From NCBI GenBank assembly GCA_025350285.1, contig JANXYE010000425.1:1-12971 (forward strand): DNA of 12,971 nucleotides, read 5' to 3'. Source of the DNA: Chloroflexota bacterium (GTDB lineage: Bacteria; Chloroflexota; Dehalococcoidia; Tepidiformales; Tepidiformaceae). The translations under genes and the position numbers were made by a program. The notes under the pieces are model-generated. The model saw only the letters and a program-made list of their open reading frames with translations, was not told where the DNA came from and did no database searches. Shown piece by piece: positions 6,299-12,935 of this stretch (positions are counted from its first letter, which is position 1; each line of letters starts with the position of its first letter).

Positions 6299-7375
6299 AT
6301 GGAAGAAGCAATTCACTCACGCCTCTCGCGTATCCGCGACAGGTACAACGATCTCACGGCCGAGATGAGCGATTCCGCCATCGCGACCGACTTCGAGCGC
6401 GTCAACGGGATCGCGAAGGAGCGCGCCGAAATTGAGCCGCTTGTGACGTTGTTAACGCGGTACGAGTCCGCGCGCGAGGAGGCGGAGTCGGCCAGGGCGC
6501 TCCTCTCAGAGGACGACGAGGAGATGAAGGTCCTCGCCGAAGCCGAACTTGCCGGGGCCACGGCCCGCATGACGGACGTCGATCTGCGGGTCCTGCGGGC
6601 GCTCCTCCCGAAGGACCCGCGCGACGGCCGGAACGTGATTATGGAAATCCGGGGCGGCGCGGGCGGGGAGGAAGCCGCGCTCTTCGCCGCCGAGATCTGC
6701 CGTATGTACATTCGCTACGGCGAACGTCACCGCTGGCAATCGGAGATCCTGAGCGCTTCCGAATCTGAGAAGGGCGGCTTCAAGGAAGTCGTCGTCGAGA
6801 TTCGCGGCAACGGAGCTTTCTCGCGGCTGAAGTTCGAAAGTGGCGTCCACCGGGTACAGCGCGTGCCGGAGACCGAGACCCAGGGCCGCATCCATACCTC
6901 GACGGCGACGGTGGCCGTCCTCGCGGAAGTCGATGATGTTGAGATCGACATCGAGGAGAAGGATATCCGGGTCGATATCTTCCACTCCTCCGGCGCGGGC
7001 GGCCAGAACGTCAACAAAGTCGCGACGGCCGTGCGGCTCACGCACATCCCCACCGGCATCGTCGTCGTTTGCCAGGACGAACGCTCTCAGTTCAAGAACC
7101 GGGTCAAGGCCATGACCCACCTGAAATCGCGCCTGTTCGACCTGGAGCAGCAGAAGCAGCAGGCCGCCCAGAGCCAGGACCGGCGCGCACAGGTCGGTAC
7201 GGGCGACCGCAGCGAGAAGATCCGCACGTACAACTTCCCGCAGGACCGCATCACGGACCACCGCATCGGCCTGACGGTGCACAACATCCCGGACCGGCTG
7301 GACGGCAACCTCGACGACATGATCGATGCGGTCGCCACCGCCGACGAAGCCGCACGGATCGAGCACCTCGCCTGA
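6299..7375 (+). CDS. prfA: peptide chain release factor 1 (RF1)
   Basis: This 358-residue protein ends translation at UAA and UAG codons. It has the helical N-terminal domain (1-100) and the conserved GGAGGEEAALFA segment (119-130). The stop-codon-reading PxT tripeptide is P190-E191-T192 in VQRVPETETQGRIHTS. RF2 would have SPF here and usually an internal frameshift, and neither is present. The catalytic GGQ (234-236) lies in HSSGAGGQNVNKVATAVRLTH and triggers peptide release; its glutamine is the substrate of PrmC, encoded next. RYNDLTAEMSD is a typical RF1 start. No Shine-Dalgarno sequence stands close to the ATG; AAAGG lies about 40 bases away, too far to act. The stop TGA overlaps the probable prmC start. 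Confidence 0.97.
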   Translation: MEEAIHSRLSRIRDRYNDLTAEMSDSAIATDFERVNGIAKERAEIEPLVTLLTRYESAREEAESARALLSEDDEEMKVLAEAELAGATARMTDVDLRVLRALLPKDPRDGRNVIMEIRGGAGGEEAALFAAEICRMYIRYGERHRWQSEILSASESEKGGFKEVVVEIRGNGAFSRLKFESGVHRVQRVPETETQGRIHTSTATVAVLAEVDDVEIDIEEKDIRVDIFHSSGAGGQNVNKVATAVRLTHIPTGIVVVCQDERSQFKNRVKAMTHLKSRLFDLEQQKQQAAQSQDRRAQVGTGDRSEKIRTYNFPQDRITDHRIGLTVHNIPDRLDGNLDDMIDAVATADEAARIEHLA

Positions 7376-8196
7376 ACGCGCACGACCTGGGCCTCGCCGC
7401 GGCCAGCCGCCTCGCGAAGGCCGGCGTGGAAGATGCCCGGTTCGAGGCCGAATACCTCGTTCGCACGCTCGGCGGGCTGTCCCGGGCCGACTATTTCGCT
7501 GGCGCTCGTATCGACCCGGCCCGCGCCGCGAAGATCGATGCGGCCATCGCGCGCCGAAGCGAACGAGAACCGGCCGCCTACGTGACCGGAGAGCGCGAAT
7601 TCTACGGCCTTGCGTTCGCGGTCGGGCCCGCTGTGCTGGTGCCCCGGCCGGAAACGGAACTGCTGGTGGAGAGCGCCCTCGCCGAGCCCTCACGCCGGGA
7701 CTCCCGGGTGGTTGTCGATGTAGGTACCGGTAGTGGCGCCGTCGCGGTTGCGGTCGCGCTGGCGCCGGGCGGCGCCTCTCACGTGGTGGCGACCGAGATC
7801 AGCGCCGATGCGCTGGTGTTCGCGCGCCTGAACGCGCGACGCCACTCGTCGCCTGTCCGGTTCCTCCGGTGCAACCTCCTGGACGCCGTTGCGCGGGCAG
7901 ACATTGTGCTTGCGAACCTCCCCTACATCCCCTCAGGCGAGATCGACGCGCTGGAGCCGGAGGTCAGCCGCTGGGAGCCGCGCGTGGCCCTCGACGGCGG
8001 CGTGGATGGGTTCACCCTCATCCGCCAACTCGTAACTGACTGCGCCCGCCGGGTCCGTCCGCGTTTGCTCGCGCTGGAGGTGGGGTTTGGCCAGGCGGGG
8101 GCGGTTCAAGAGCTTTGCGATGATGCCGGCGCGCGCACGAACCTCGTGAAGGACCTCGCCGGGATCGACCGAATCGTGTGCGCGCGATGGCGGTGA
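7372..8196 (+). CDS. prmC: release factor glutamine N5-methyltransferase
   Basis: This 274-residue protein uses S-adenosylmethionine to methylate the GGQ glutamine of RF1 and RF2. The N-terminal helical domain runs from about 5-75 (AAASRLAKAGVEDARFEAEY). The linker VPRPETELLVE is diagnostic of PrmC. The AdoMet loop is VVDVGTGSGAVAV (113-125). The catalytic tetrad, normally NPPY, is N182-L183-P184-Y185 here. I place the start at CTG 7372, overlapping the prfA stop as CTGA, because family alignment demands a start near here and no ATG, GTG or TTG exists in frame at this spot. The next GTG (7426) would delete part of the first helix, and the upstream ATG (7069) lies deep inside prfA and would add about 100 residues of out-of-frame prfA. 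Coupled re-initiation after prfA is likely. It overlaps the HAD gene by ten bases. Confidence 0.88.
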   Translation: MNAHDLGLAAASRLAKAGVEDARFEAEYLVRTLGGLSRADYFAGARIDPARAAKIDAAIARRSEREPAAYVTGEREFYGLAFAVGPAVLVPRPETELLVESALAEPSRRDSRVVVDVGTGSGAVAVAVALAPGGASHVVATEISADALVFARLNARRHSSPVRFLRCNLLDAVARADIVLANLPYIPSGEIDALEPEVSRWEPRVALDGGVDGFTLIRQLVTDCARRVRPRLLALEVGFGQAGAVQELCDDAGARTNLVKDLAGIDRIVCARWR

Positions 8197-8981
8197 AGCT
8201 CGTCGCGCTCGACATCGACGGCACGATCGTCTCGGGGCGCGGTGAGAACACCGACCTGCCCTCGCCGCGGGTCCACGAGGCCGTCCAGCGGCTCGTCGAG
8301 TCGGGAATAACCGTGGTCCTCGCCTCCGGGCGGATGTTCCCCGGGTCGGTGCGCGTCGCGCTGAGCCTGGGGCTGACGACGCCGCTGATTTGCCAGCAGG
8401 GCTGCTCAATCCATGAGATCGACGGTTCAACGATTCACGAGTTCCCGATCGACCTCGGCATCGCCACCGAGATCGTCGCTCACGCCCGCGAAATCGACCG
8501 CGCCTACGAGTGGTTCAACCCGCTGCGCTACCTGGCCTCGCGCGAATCCGATGCGACCCGGAACTACGGCCGCGTCTCCGGCATAGAGCCCGAGTACCGC
8601 CCCGACCCGGAACACTCGGGCGTGCGCCCGACCGGCGTTGGCATCATAAGCTCGCACGCCGAGGCGAACGGGATCCATCGCGACCTCGTCGCTCGCTACG
8701 GCGAAGCGCTTCACGTCCTCGATTTCCCGGAGGTGACCGTGGCCGTCGCGCCCGACGCGAACAAGGGCCATGCGCTCTCGCTGCTCTGCGCGGATTTCGG
8801 CATCGATCGGCACGATGTCATCGCCATCGGCGATAGCGTGAACGACGCGCCGATGCTTGCCTGGGCCGGACGAGGCATCGCCCTCGCCCACAGTGATCGC
8901 TACGCACTGGACGCCTCGGACGAGGTGCTCCCACCGGACAATGAAGCCGTTGCTGCCTTCCTCTCGGCGCTGGTCGATTAA
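8187..8981 (+). CDS. Cof-type HAD-IIB family phosphatase
   Basis: This 264-residue predicted hydrolase carries all four HAD motifs: DIDGT (residues 9-13, with D9 as the nucleophile), the S of VVLASGRM, the K of DANKGHAL, and GDSVNDAPML for Mg binding. The large C2-type cap between motifs II and III (about residues 85-190) places it in the Cof/HAD-IIB group, which dephosphorylates sugar phosphates, nucleotides, pyridoxal phosphate or similar small molecules. The exact substrate cannot be read. ATG 8187 overlaps the prmC stop by ten bases; GTG 8193 gives a four-base GTGA overlap and is an equal alternative, while GTG 8178 is also in frame. No Shine-Dalgarno sequence is clear, so translation is probably coupled to prmC. 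Its TAA shares three bases with the stop of the convergent gene. Confidence 0.9.
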   Translation: MAVKLVALDIDGTIVSGRGENTDLPSPRVHEAVQRLVESGITVVLASGRMFPGSVRVALSLGLTTPLICQQGCSIHEIDGSTIHEFPIDLGIATEIVAHAREIDRAYEWFNPLRYLASRESDATRNYGRVSGIEPEYRPDPEHSGVRPTGVGIISSHAEANGIHRDLVARYGEALHVLDFPEVTVAVAPDANKGHALSLLCADFGIDRHDVIAIGDSVNDAPMLAWAGRGIALAHSDRYALDASDEVLPPDNEAVAAFLSALVD

Positions 8982-9610
8982 CTCGGGTCGATGCGGTGCC
9001 AGACGCGCATCAGGACGAGCCCCACGATGAGCAGCCCCGCGAGCGCCCCGCCAACCGGGAGGACCGTCGAGGACCAATCAATGCCGGCTCCGTCGCCGCT
9101 CGCCGCCGCGGGCTGCGAGAACTGGTTCGTCTGAGCACGGATGCGTCCGACGAGGTCCGCTTCAGCCAACTGGTGCGGGTCGCCTCTGTTTGAACTCTGA
9201 GCCTGGCCATCGGCCAACCGGTAGACCCGGCCCGGGGCTGGCCACGCGACCGGCGTGGTGGCGCTGGAGACGAGGAGAAGATAGCGATCGCCGGAACGTG
9301 CCCGGACCGCCTCGCAGACCTGGGGCATGCCAGCCTCGAACGCGAGGTTGGCTGCGCTTGGTGACCCCTTCAGGAACGACTCCGGTTTGAAGCCCACGCG
9401 GCTGAGGTCGGCGACGTTCGCCACGTCCTCCCTGGAAAACACGCGTCCCACCACGATCAGCTTCGCTTCGCGGACCATCAGCGTGAACTCGGCGTCGGTT
9501 GGGGGTGAGGGACATCCAGCCTCAGCAGACGCGGAAACAGCGGCCCCCGGAAGGAGGGCCGCTGTCAGGAGAGTCACCGCGGACAGAAGACTACGTGCGC
9601 GATTCCGCAA
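8978..9610 (-). CDS. signal-peptide, C-terminally anchored protein with NTR/TIMP-like ectodomain
   Basis: This 210-residue protein is of unknown function. Residues 1-29 form a signal peptide (RNRAR, a hydrophobic core, then a probable ASA cleavage site). Residues 182-203 form one membrane helix followed by HRIDPS, so the protein should be exported and held by its C-terminus. The ectodomain has two cysteines, C33 and one in PQVCEAV, and the pattern 'C....-VREAKLIVVGRVFS...-LKG-...-C-...GDRYLLLV'. That order is typical of secreted NTR/TIMP-like domains, though the match is only by pattern. The TTG start overlaps the end of guaB3 by 20 bases, with a purine-rich GGAAGGGAAG just upstream, so the two genes are probably cotranscribed. 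It ends tail to tail on the HAD gene. Confidence 0.75.
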   Translation of the reverse strand: MRNRARSLLSAVTLLTAALLPGAAVSASAEAGCPSPPTDAEFTLMVREAKLIVVGRVFSREDVANVADLSRVGFKPESFLKGSPSAANLAFEAGMPQVCEAVRARSGDRYLLLVSSATTPVAWPAPGRVYRLADGQAQSSNRGDPHQLAEADLVGRIRAQTNQFSQPAAASGDGAGIDWSSTVLPVGGALAGLLIVGLVLMRVWHRIDPS

Positions 9611-10850
9611 ACTGGTAGATCTTCCCTTCCGTCTTTATCGCCGGGGCGATGATCATCTCGGCCTGTTGGAAGTCTCGGATGGTGCGGGCGCCGCACATAC
9701 CCATCGCCGTCCGCAGAGCTCCGACGAGGTTCTCGGTGCCATCCGTTCGGCTCGTGGGCCCGAAGAGCGTCTTTTGGAGCGTGGTATTGACACCGACGCT
9801 GACCCGTGTGCCACGCGGCAGGTTCGCGTGGGGCGTCGCCATGCCCCAATGGTAGCCGCGTCCCGGCGCCTCGATCGTGGCCGCGAACGGTGAACCCATC
9901 ATGATGGCGTCCGCACCGGAAGCGAAGCACTTGCACACGTCGCCACCCGTGCGGATGCCGCCATCCGTGATGATCGGCACGTAGCGTCCGCTCTCCTGAA
10001 AGTAGTAGTCGCGGGCAGCGGCGCAGTCGATGGTCGCTGTTACCTGGGGCACGCCGATTCCGAGCACTTCGCGGCTTGTGCAGGCCGCACCCGGCCCGAC
10101 GCCGACGAGGACAGCGGCCACCCCGGTCCGCATGATCTCCAGGGTCGCATTGAACCCAACGGTGTTGCCGACGATGACCGGGATGTGGATGTTCTTGAAC
10201 AGCTTGTCGAAGCGGAGGCCCTCGGCGCTGGTCGATTCGTGCCGCGCCGTTGTAACCGTGCTCTGGACGACGATCAGGTCGGCGCCGGACTGCTGGATGA
10301 GTGTGGCGTACTTCTTCGTGAGCATCGGCGTCACGGAGACGGCGGCGACGGCCCCGCCCGCTTTGATTTCGTGGATGCGCCGGGCGATGAGATCCTCGCG
10401 CAGCGGAAGCTGGTAGGCGCGTTGGAGGATCGCCGTCGCCTCTTCGCGGTTGACGCTCGCGACCTCCTGGAGGATCGACCCCGGGTCGTCGTAGCGCGTC
10501 CAGACACCTTCGAGGTTGAGCACCGCGAGCCCGCCGGCGTTGTGCATGTCGATCGCGAACGCCGGGCTGACGACAGCGTCCATCGCGGAGGCGAGGAACG
10601 GCACCGTGAAGTGGTGCGGCCCGACATCGAGTCCGAGTTCGACGAGCTCGGGGTTGATGGTGACTTCGCCGGGCACGATCGCGACCTCATCGAAGCCGTA
10701 GGCGCGCCGCAGTTGCTTGAATTGAGGGACGGGGATGTCGGTCGGGCGAAACGGCGCAGGGCCGCGCTCCAGTTTATCGGAGGCGGCGGAGGTCGGAGAA
10801 GCCAGAGTACTCAATGCAGCGCAATCCCGGGCAGAAGATGGGGGTTGCAT
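9591..10850 (-). CDS. guaB3: GuaB3-family IMP dehydrogenase-like protein
   Basis: This 419-residue TIM-barrel protein belongs to the GuaB3 group. It lacks the paired CBS domains of classic IMPDH. Key features are RRAYGFDEVAIVPG (48-61), the active-site loop GVGPGAACTSR with C257, the IMP-binding ITDGGIRTGGD (294-304), MMGSPFA (317-323) and the hallmark YHWGMATPHANLPRGTR (333-349). The C-terminal NLVGALRTAMGMCGARTIRDF contacts the monovalent-cation site. IMPDH converts IMP to XMP with NAD+, the committed step to GTP; some GuaB3 proteins have this activity while others are unproven. GuaB3 normally begins close to 'RRAYGFDE', so the first 35 or so residues here (Ser/Ala/Pro-rich) are extra or the start is misplaced; TTG codon 13 (10814) is an alternative. 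No Shine-Dalgarno sequence is seen. Confidence 0.92.
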   Translation of the reverse strand: MQPPSSARDCAALSTLASPTSAASDKLERGPAPFRPTDIPVPQFKQLRRAYGFDEVAIVPGEVTINPELVELGLDVGPHHFTVPFLASAMDAVVSPAFAIDMHNAGGLAVLNLEGVWTRYDDPGSILQEVASVNREEATAILQRAYQLPLREDLIARRIHEIKAGGAVAAVSVTPMLTKKYATLIQQSGADLIVVQSTVTTARHESTSAEGLRFDKLFKNIHIPVIVGNTVGFNATLEIMRTGVAAVLVGVGPGAACTSREVLGIGVPQVTATIDCAAARDYYFQESGRYVPIITDGGIRTGGDVCKCFASGADAIMMGSPFAATIEAPGRGYHWGMATPHANLPRGTRVSVGVNTTLQKTLFGPTSRTDGTENLVGALRTAMGMCGARTIRDFQQAEMIIAPAIKTEGKIYQFAESRT

Positions 10851-10853
10851 TTC

Positions 10854-10883
10854 AGTCTAGGAGTGTGCTTACCGGGGGGTCAA
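10854..10883 (-). promoter_or_regulatory. candidate guaB3 promoter
   Basis: On the minus strand, TTGACC (10883-10878, 5/6) and TAGACT (10859-10854, 4/6) are 18 bp apart. The start would fall at about 10848-10846, at or just inside the ATG at 10850. If the promoter is real, this implies either a leaderless message or a start codon further in. Confidence 0.4.
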
Positions 10884-10958
10884 CAAGGTTCGCACGGAAC
10901 GGAGCGGTTATGCCAAGTGGCCGCCATCGAAGGTGTCGATGGGAGCGACCTGGGGCGA

Positions 10959-11393
10959 TCAGCCGACCAGTGGGTTGCGGGACTTCAGGGAGGGGAAGCG
11001 CGAGAAGTCGCGGTCGGCGGTCAAGAGTTCAGAGACGCCGTGGTGGAGACAGAGGGCCGCGATCCGGGCGTCGTGGACCATTCCGCCGGTGACGGCGCCC
11101 TCCTTCAGAACCGCTTCCAGGCGGTCGAAATATCCCGTCGATTCTCCGAGAAGGCGGAGGGAAGGCGACTCCATCCATTCGCGAACCTGGCTGACGGCTA
11201 CGGCGAGTGTTGTGGACGGCCTGTAGATTCGGGGATTCGTCGAGACCGACAGGAATTCGTGGATGGACGGCCAGGGTATGGCCCAGGGTTCGGTTCCCGC
11301 CCATAACTGATGGACGACCCGCGCCGCCGCCGCATGCCAAGGGCTGTCTCGACGATGGCTGTAGACGAGGATGTTGGACTCGACCGCGATCAT
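10959..11393 (-). CDS. vapC: PIN-domain toxin, VapC family
   Basis: This 144-residue PIN-fold protein is expected to be a Mg-dependent ribonuclease that VapB neutralises. The acidic residues that build the PIN active site can be located: E5 in MIAVESNILVYSH, E46 in SIHEFLSV, D108 in VHDARIAALC and D127/D129 in LLTADRDFSRF. Position 5 is usually Asp and is Glu here; such Glu variants occur in other VapC proteins, so activity is not excluded. The 'HR.DSPWH.aA' helix after strand 1 is typical of the subgroup that begins DTNILVYAHR. Its ATG overlaps the vapB stop by four bases (ATGA), the usual toxin-antitoxin coupling. It ends 108 bp upstream of guaB3. Confidence 0.9.
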   Translation of the reverse strand: MIAVESNILVYSHRRDSPWHAAAARVVHQLWAGTEPWAIPWPSIHEFLSVSTNPRIYRPSTTLAVAVSQVREWMESPSLRLLGESTGYFDRLEAVLKEGAVTGGMVHDARIAALCLHHGVSELLTADRDFSRFPSLKSRNPLVG

Positions 11394-11638
11394 CCTCCCC
11401 TCTTCTCTCCGTAGATCTCGGCCCGCATCTGCTCCCAGGTCGCATTCTGGAACTCTGGGGAGAGTCCCTCACCACCGACGCTGAAATCGCGCATCTTTCG
11501 CGGCGCGGGACCCGGCGGCGACTCAAGCTCTTTGCGCAGGCCTTCTTCGACGAGCGTACGTATGGTCACGCCGCGCTCGCGCGCGACGCAGCGTGCCTGC
11601 TCGTAAAGCGCGTCCGCGATGTCGATTGTGGTCTTCAT
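11390..11638 (-). CDS. vapB: antitoxin, VapB family
   Basis: This is an 82-residue antitoxin. The N-terminus MKTTIDIADALYEQARCVAR with the following ERGVTIRTLVEEGLRKEL is the ribbon-helix-helix DNA-binding domain of the MKTTIDI-type VapB group, which binds the operon's own operator as a dimer. The C-terminal part (PAPRKMRDFSVGGEGLSPEF..., ending EIYGEKRGG) should be the flexible segment that wraps the VapC active site. I choose ATG 11638 because the family begins MKTT; an in-frame ATG at 11650 would add MVTH. No Shine-Dalgarno sequence is present. A dyad and an extended -10 box overlap the start. The four-base overlap with vapC couples translation. Confidence 0.88.
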   Translation of the reverse strand: MKTTIDIADALYEQARCVARERGVTIRTLVEEGLRKELESPPGPAPRKMRDFSVGGEGLSPEFQNATWEQMRAEIYGEKRGG

Positions 11639-11652
11639 ATGGGTAACCATAT
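11637..11652. promoter_or_regulatory. candidate vapBC operator
   Basis: ATATGG-GTAA-CCATAT is a perfect inverted repeat with six-base arms. It includes the first bases of the vapB start codon and most of the predicted -10 box. Binding of a ribbon-helix-helix VapB dimer here would block transcription, which is the usual autoregulation of these operons. Confidence 0.5.
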
Positions 11653-11674
11653 CAGACGGTCCGGCGGTTCGGAA
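11646..11674 (-). promoter_or_regulatory. candidate vapBC promoter, leaderless type
   Basis: On the minus strand, TTCCGA (11674-11669, 3/6) is followed after 17 bp by TATGGT (11651-11646, 4/6) with an extended TG one base before it. Transcription would start at about 11639, one base before the vapB ATG, which fits the missing ribosome binding site. Confidence 0.4.
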
Positions 11675-11678
11675 GCGC

Positions 11679-12590
11679 CTACTTGGCCATCTCCGCGAGG
11701 TGGTCCTTCCAACTCTGGCGGACGCTCCACCAGGGCTCGGCGCCTTCGAGGCTCGTGATCGCGGCCCACTGCTGGGCGATCTTGTCGGCATCTGGCGCGT
11801 CGATAGCGACTCGCTTGTTGCGGACGATAGCGGCGCGGCCGAATTCGCCGCCGGACGCTTCGATGATCATCCCGCTGTCCTTACAGTCCGGGCTGCAGAG
11901 GTAGGTGACCACCGGCGCCACGGACTCCGGGCTCATCTTCGCGAGCCGCTCTTCGCCACCGGGCGCGCCACTCATGAGCGGGACCGTCATGCGTGTCGCG
12001 GCCCCCGGTCCGAGGCAGTTGACCATGACGTTGTACTTCTGGCCTTCGAGCTTGAGCACGTTCATGAAGCCGATGAGCCCGGCCTTCGCTGCGCCATAGT
12101 TCGACTGGCCGAAGTTGCCGACGAAGCCTGAGTTCGACGAGGTGAGCACGACGCGTCCGTAGCTCTGCTGACGAAACATCGGCCAGGCGTGGTGGAGGAT
12201 GTTGTAGGCCCCCGTGAGGTGCGTATCGATGATCGCCTGCCAGTCGTCCGGCTGCATGTTATGTATCGCCTGGTCCCGCAGGAAGCCCGCGTTCGAACAG
12301 ACGATGTCGAGCCGGCCCCACAAGTCCATCGCCTGCTTCACCATCTGGTAGGCGGCCTCGTAATCAGAAACGCTACCCGTGTTGGTAGCGGCGTCGCTTC
12401 CCAGCGCCTTGATCTCAGCGACCACCGAATCGGCGACGGGTTCGGACCCGCCCTTGTTGCTCACGTCCATGCCGAGGTCGTTGACAATGACCTTCGCGCC
12501 TCGCGAGGCCAGGTCGAGGGCGATCGCCCGCCCGATGCCGCGACCCGCGCCCGTAACCAGAGCCACCTGTCCAGTCAGGGAAATCACCAT
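11679..12590 (-). CDS. short-chain dehydrogenase, (3R)-hydroxyacyl-CoA dehydrogenase/MFE-2-like
   Basis: This is a 303-residue SDR oxidoreductase. The Rossmann cofactor loop is TGAGRGIG (13-20). NDLG (37-40) after strand 2 gives an acidic residue (D38) that usually favours NAD(H). The NAG motif is at 100-102, the catalytic serine is S152 in TSSNSG, and Y165-x3-K169 completes the site. The segments AKVIVNDLG, DDWQAIIDTHLTGAYNI, HHAWPMFRQQSYGRV and GNFGQSNYGAAKAGLIG closely follow the dehydrogenase unit of peroxisomal multifunctional enzyme 2 and its bacterial single-domain relatives. That suggests fatty-acyl-CoA or similar beta-hydroxy substrates, not sugars. The C-terminal tail of about 55 residues (AIVRNKRVAIDAPDADKI... 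ending HLAEMAK) also fits that subgroup. ATG 12590 precedes MVISLTGQVALVTG, with GGAG 10 bases upstream; longer in-frame starts to 12710 add unconserved sequence. Confidence 0.92.
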   Translation of the reverse strand: MVISLTGQVALVTGAGRGIGRAIALDLASRGAKVIVNDLGMDVSNKGGSEPVADSVVAEIKALGSDAATNTGSVSDYEAAYQMVKQAMDLWGRLDIVCSNAGFLRDQAIHNMQPDDWQAIIDTHLTGAYNILHHAWPMFRQQSYGRVVLTSSNSGFVGNFGQSNYGAAKAGLIGFMNVLKLEGQKYNVMVNCLGPGAATRMTVPLMSGAPGGEERLAKMSPESVAPVVTYLCSPDCKDSGMIIEASGGEFGRAAIVRNKRVAIDAPDADKIAQQWAAITSLEGAEPWWSVRQSWKDHLAEMAK

Positions 12591-12646
12591 TCGTTCAAGT
12601 CTCCAGTCGTTCAATTCGCGGCCAACGCCGCCGGTTTGCGCGTCCG

Positions 12647-12652
12647 ATTTTA
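12647..12652 (-). promoter_or_regulatory. possible -10 box of the SDR gene
   Basis: TAAAAT on the minus strand (5/6 match) would give a start near 12640 and a leader of about 50 bases. No convincing -35 is found 16-18 bp upstream, so this is weak. Confidence 0.3.
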
Positions 12653-12840
12653 CTTGCGAACCGCTGTTCTGGGCCATCGAACCGGCTCGAGGTCTTCGCC
12701 GCCCGCGCAAACTGGGGTACGTCTACTCTTTTGGCGGTCCGGACAGGTTCGCGTCGAGCCACGCTGGGCGGCTGTGGCTTGCACCGCCGAAAACACAGCT
12801 GATCGGCGGATCTAACCGCGGTGGCCCGCGCCCAGCCCAC

Positions 12841-12870
12841 TTGACGGCGAACGGATGTGCTCCATATGAT
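12841..12870 (+). promoter_or_regulatory. strong candidate promoter of the right-edge gene
   Basis: TTGACG (12841-12846, 5/6) and TATGAT (12865-12870, 5/6) are separated by 18 bp, the best combined promoter match in the window. The start would be near 12877, about 60 bases before the GTG at 12936. Confidence 0.6.
12848..12861 (+). promoter_or_regulatory. LexA-like dyad, site 4
   Basis: CGAAC-GGAT-GTGCT lies wholly between the -35 and -10 of the edge-gene promoter, the same position as site 2 in the other promoter. It is identical over 13 bases to site 3 at 2322-2334. Confidence 0.45.
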
Positions 12871-12925
12871 CATGGAGGTTTAGCATTTCCCTGTCCCCCG
12901 GAACGGGCAGAGTCGTGCCGCGCCT

Positions 12926-12933
12926 GGAGGTGA
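12926..12933 (+). promoter_or_regulatory. strong Shine-Dalgarno of the right-edge gene
   Basis: GGAGGTGA matches the anti-Shine-Dalgarno end of 16S rRNA over eight bases. The GGAGG ends five bases before the GTG at 12936. It is the strongest ribosome site in the window and decides the start. Confidence 0.65.
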
Positions 12934-12935
12934 CC

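Larger units (their letters stand above)
12591..12935. other. gene-free divergent regulatory region
   Basis: This stretch of 345 bp separates the SDR gene from the right-edge gene. Open frames cross it on both strands, but their translations are Arg/Pro-rich without recognisable motifs. It holds the SDR leader and its -10-like box, and further right the edge-gene promoter with an internal LexA-like dyad and a leader of about 60 bases. I see no RNA gene or repeat between 12653 and 12840. Confidence 0.6.

Noticed and set aside
7069..7371. An N-terminal extension of PrmC from an ATG inside prfA
   Set aside because: The translation is a low-complexity shadow of prfA, and PrmC proteins of normal length begin near 7372.
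6299..7375. RF2 (prfB) identity with programmed frameshift
   Set aside because: The codon-reading motif is PET, not SPF, and the frame is continuous with no internal TGA.
6506..7693. A 395-codon minus-strand open frame across prfA and prmC
   Set aside because: It is Arg/Asp-rich antisense of two well-conserved genes, spans their junction, and has no family resemblance.
10185..11306. A 373-codon plus-strand open frame opposite guaB3 and vapC
   Set aside because: It runs across two unrelated minus-strand genes and the gap between them; this is a GC-content artefact.
12595..12873. A 92-codon minus-strand frame in the gap upstream of the SDR gene
   Set aside because: It is Arg-rich without domain features, lacks a ribosome site, and overlaps the edge-gene promoter and SDR leader.
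12189..12933. Plus-strand open frames (12189-12815 and 12379-12933) opposite the SDR gene and across the gap
   Set aside because: Most of their length is antisense to the SDR gene, and the rest is compositionally like random GC-rich DNA with no motif or start signal.
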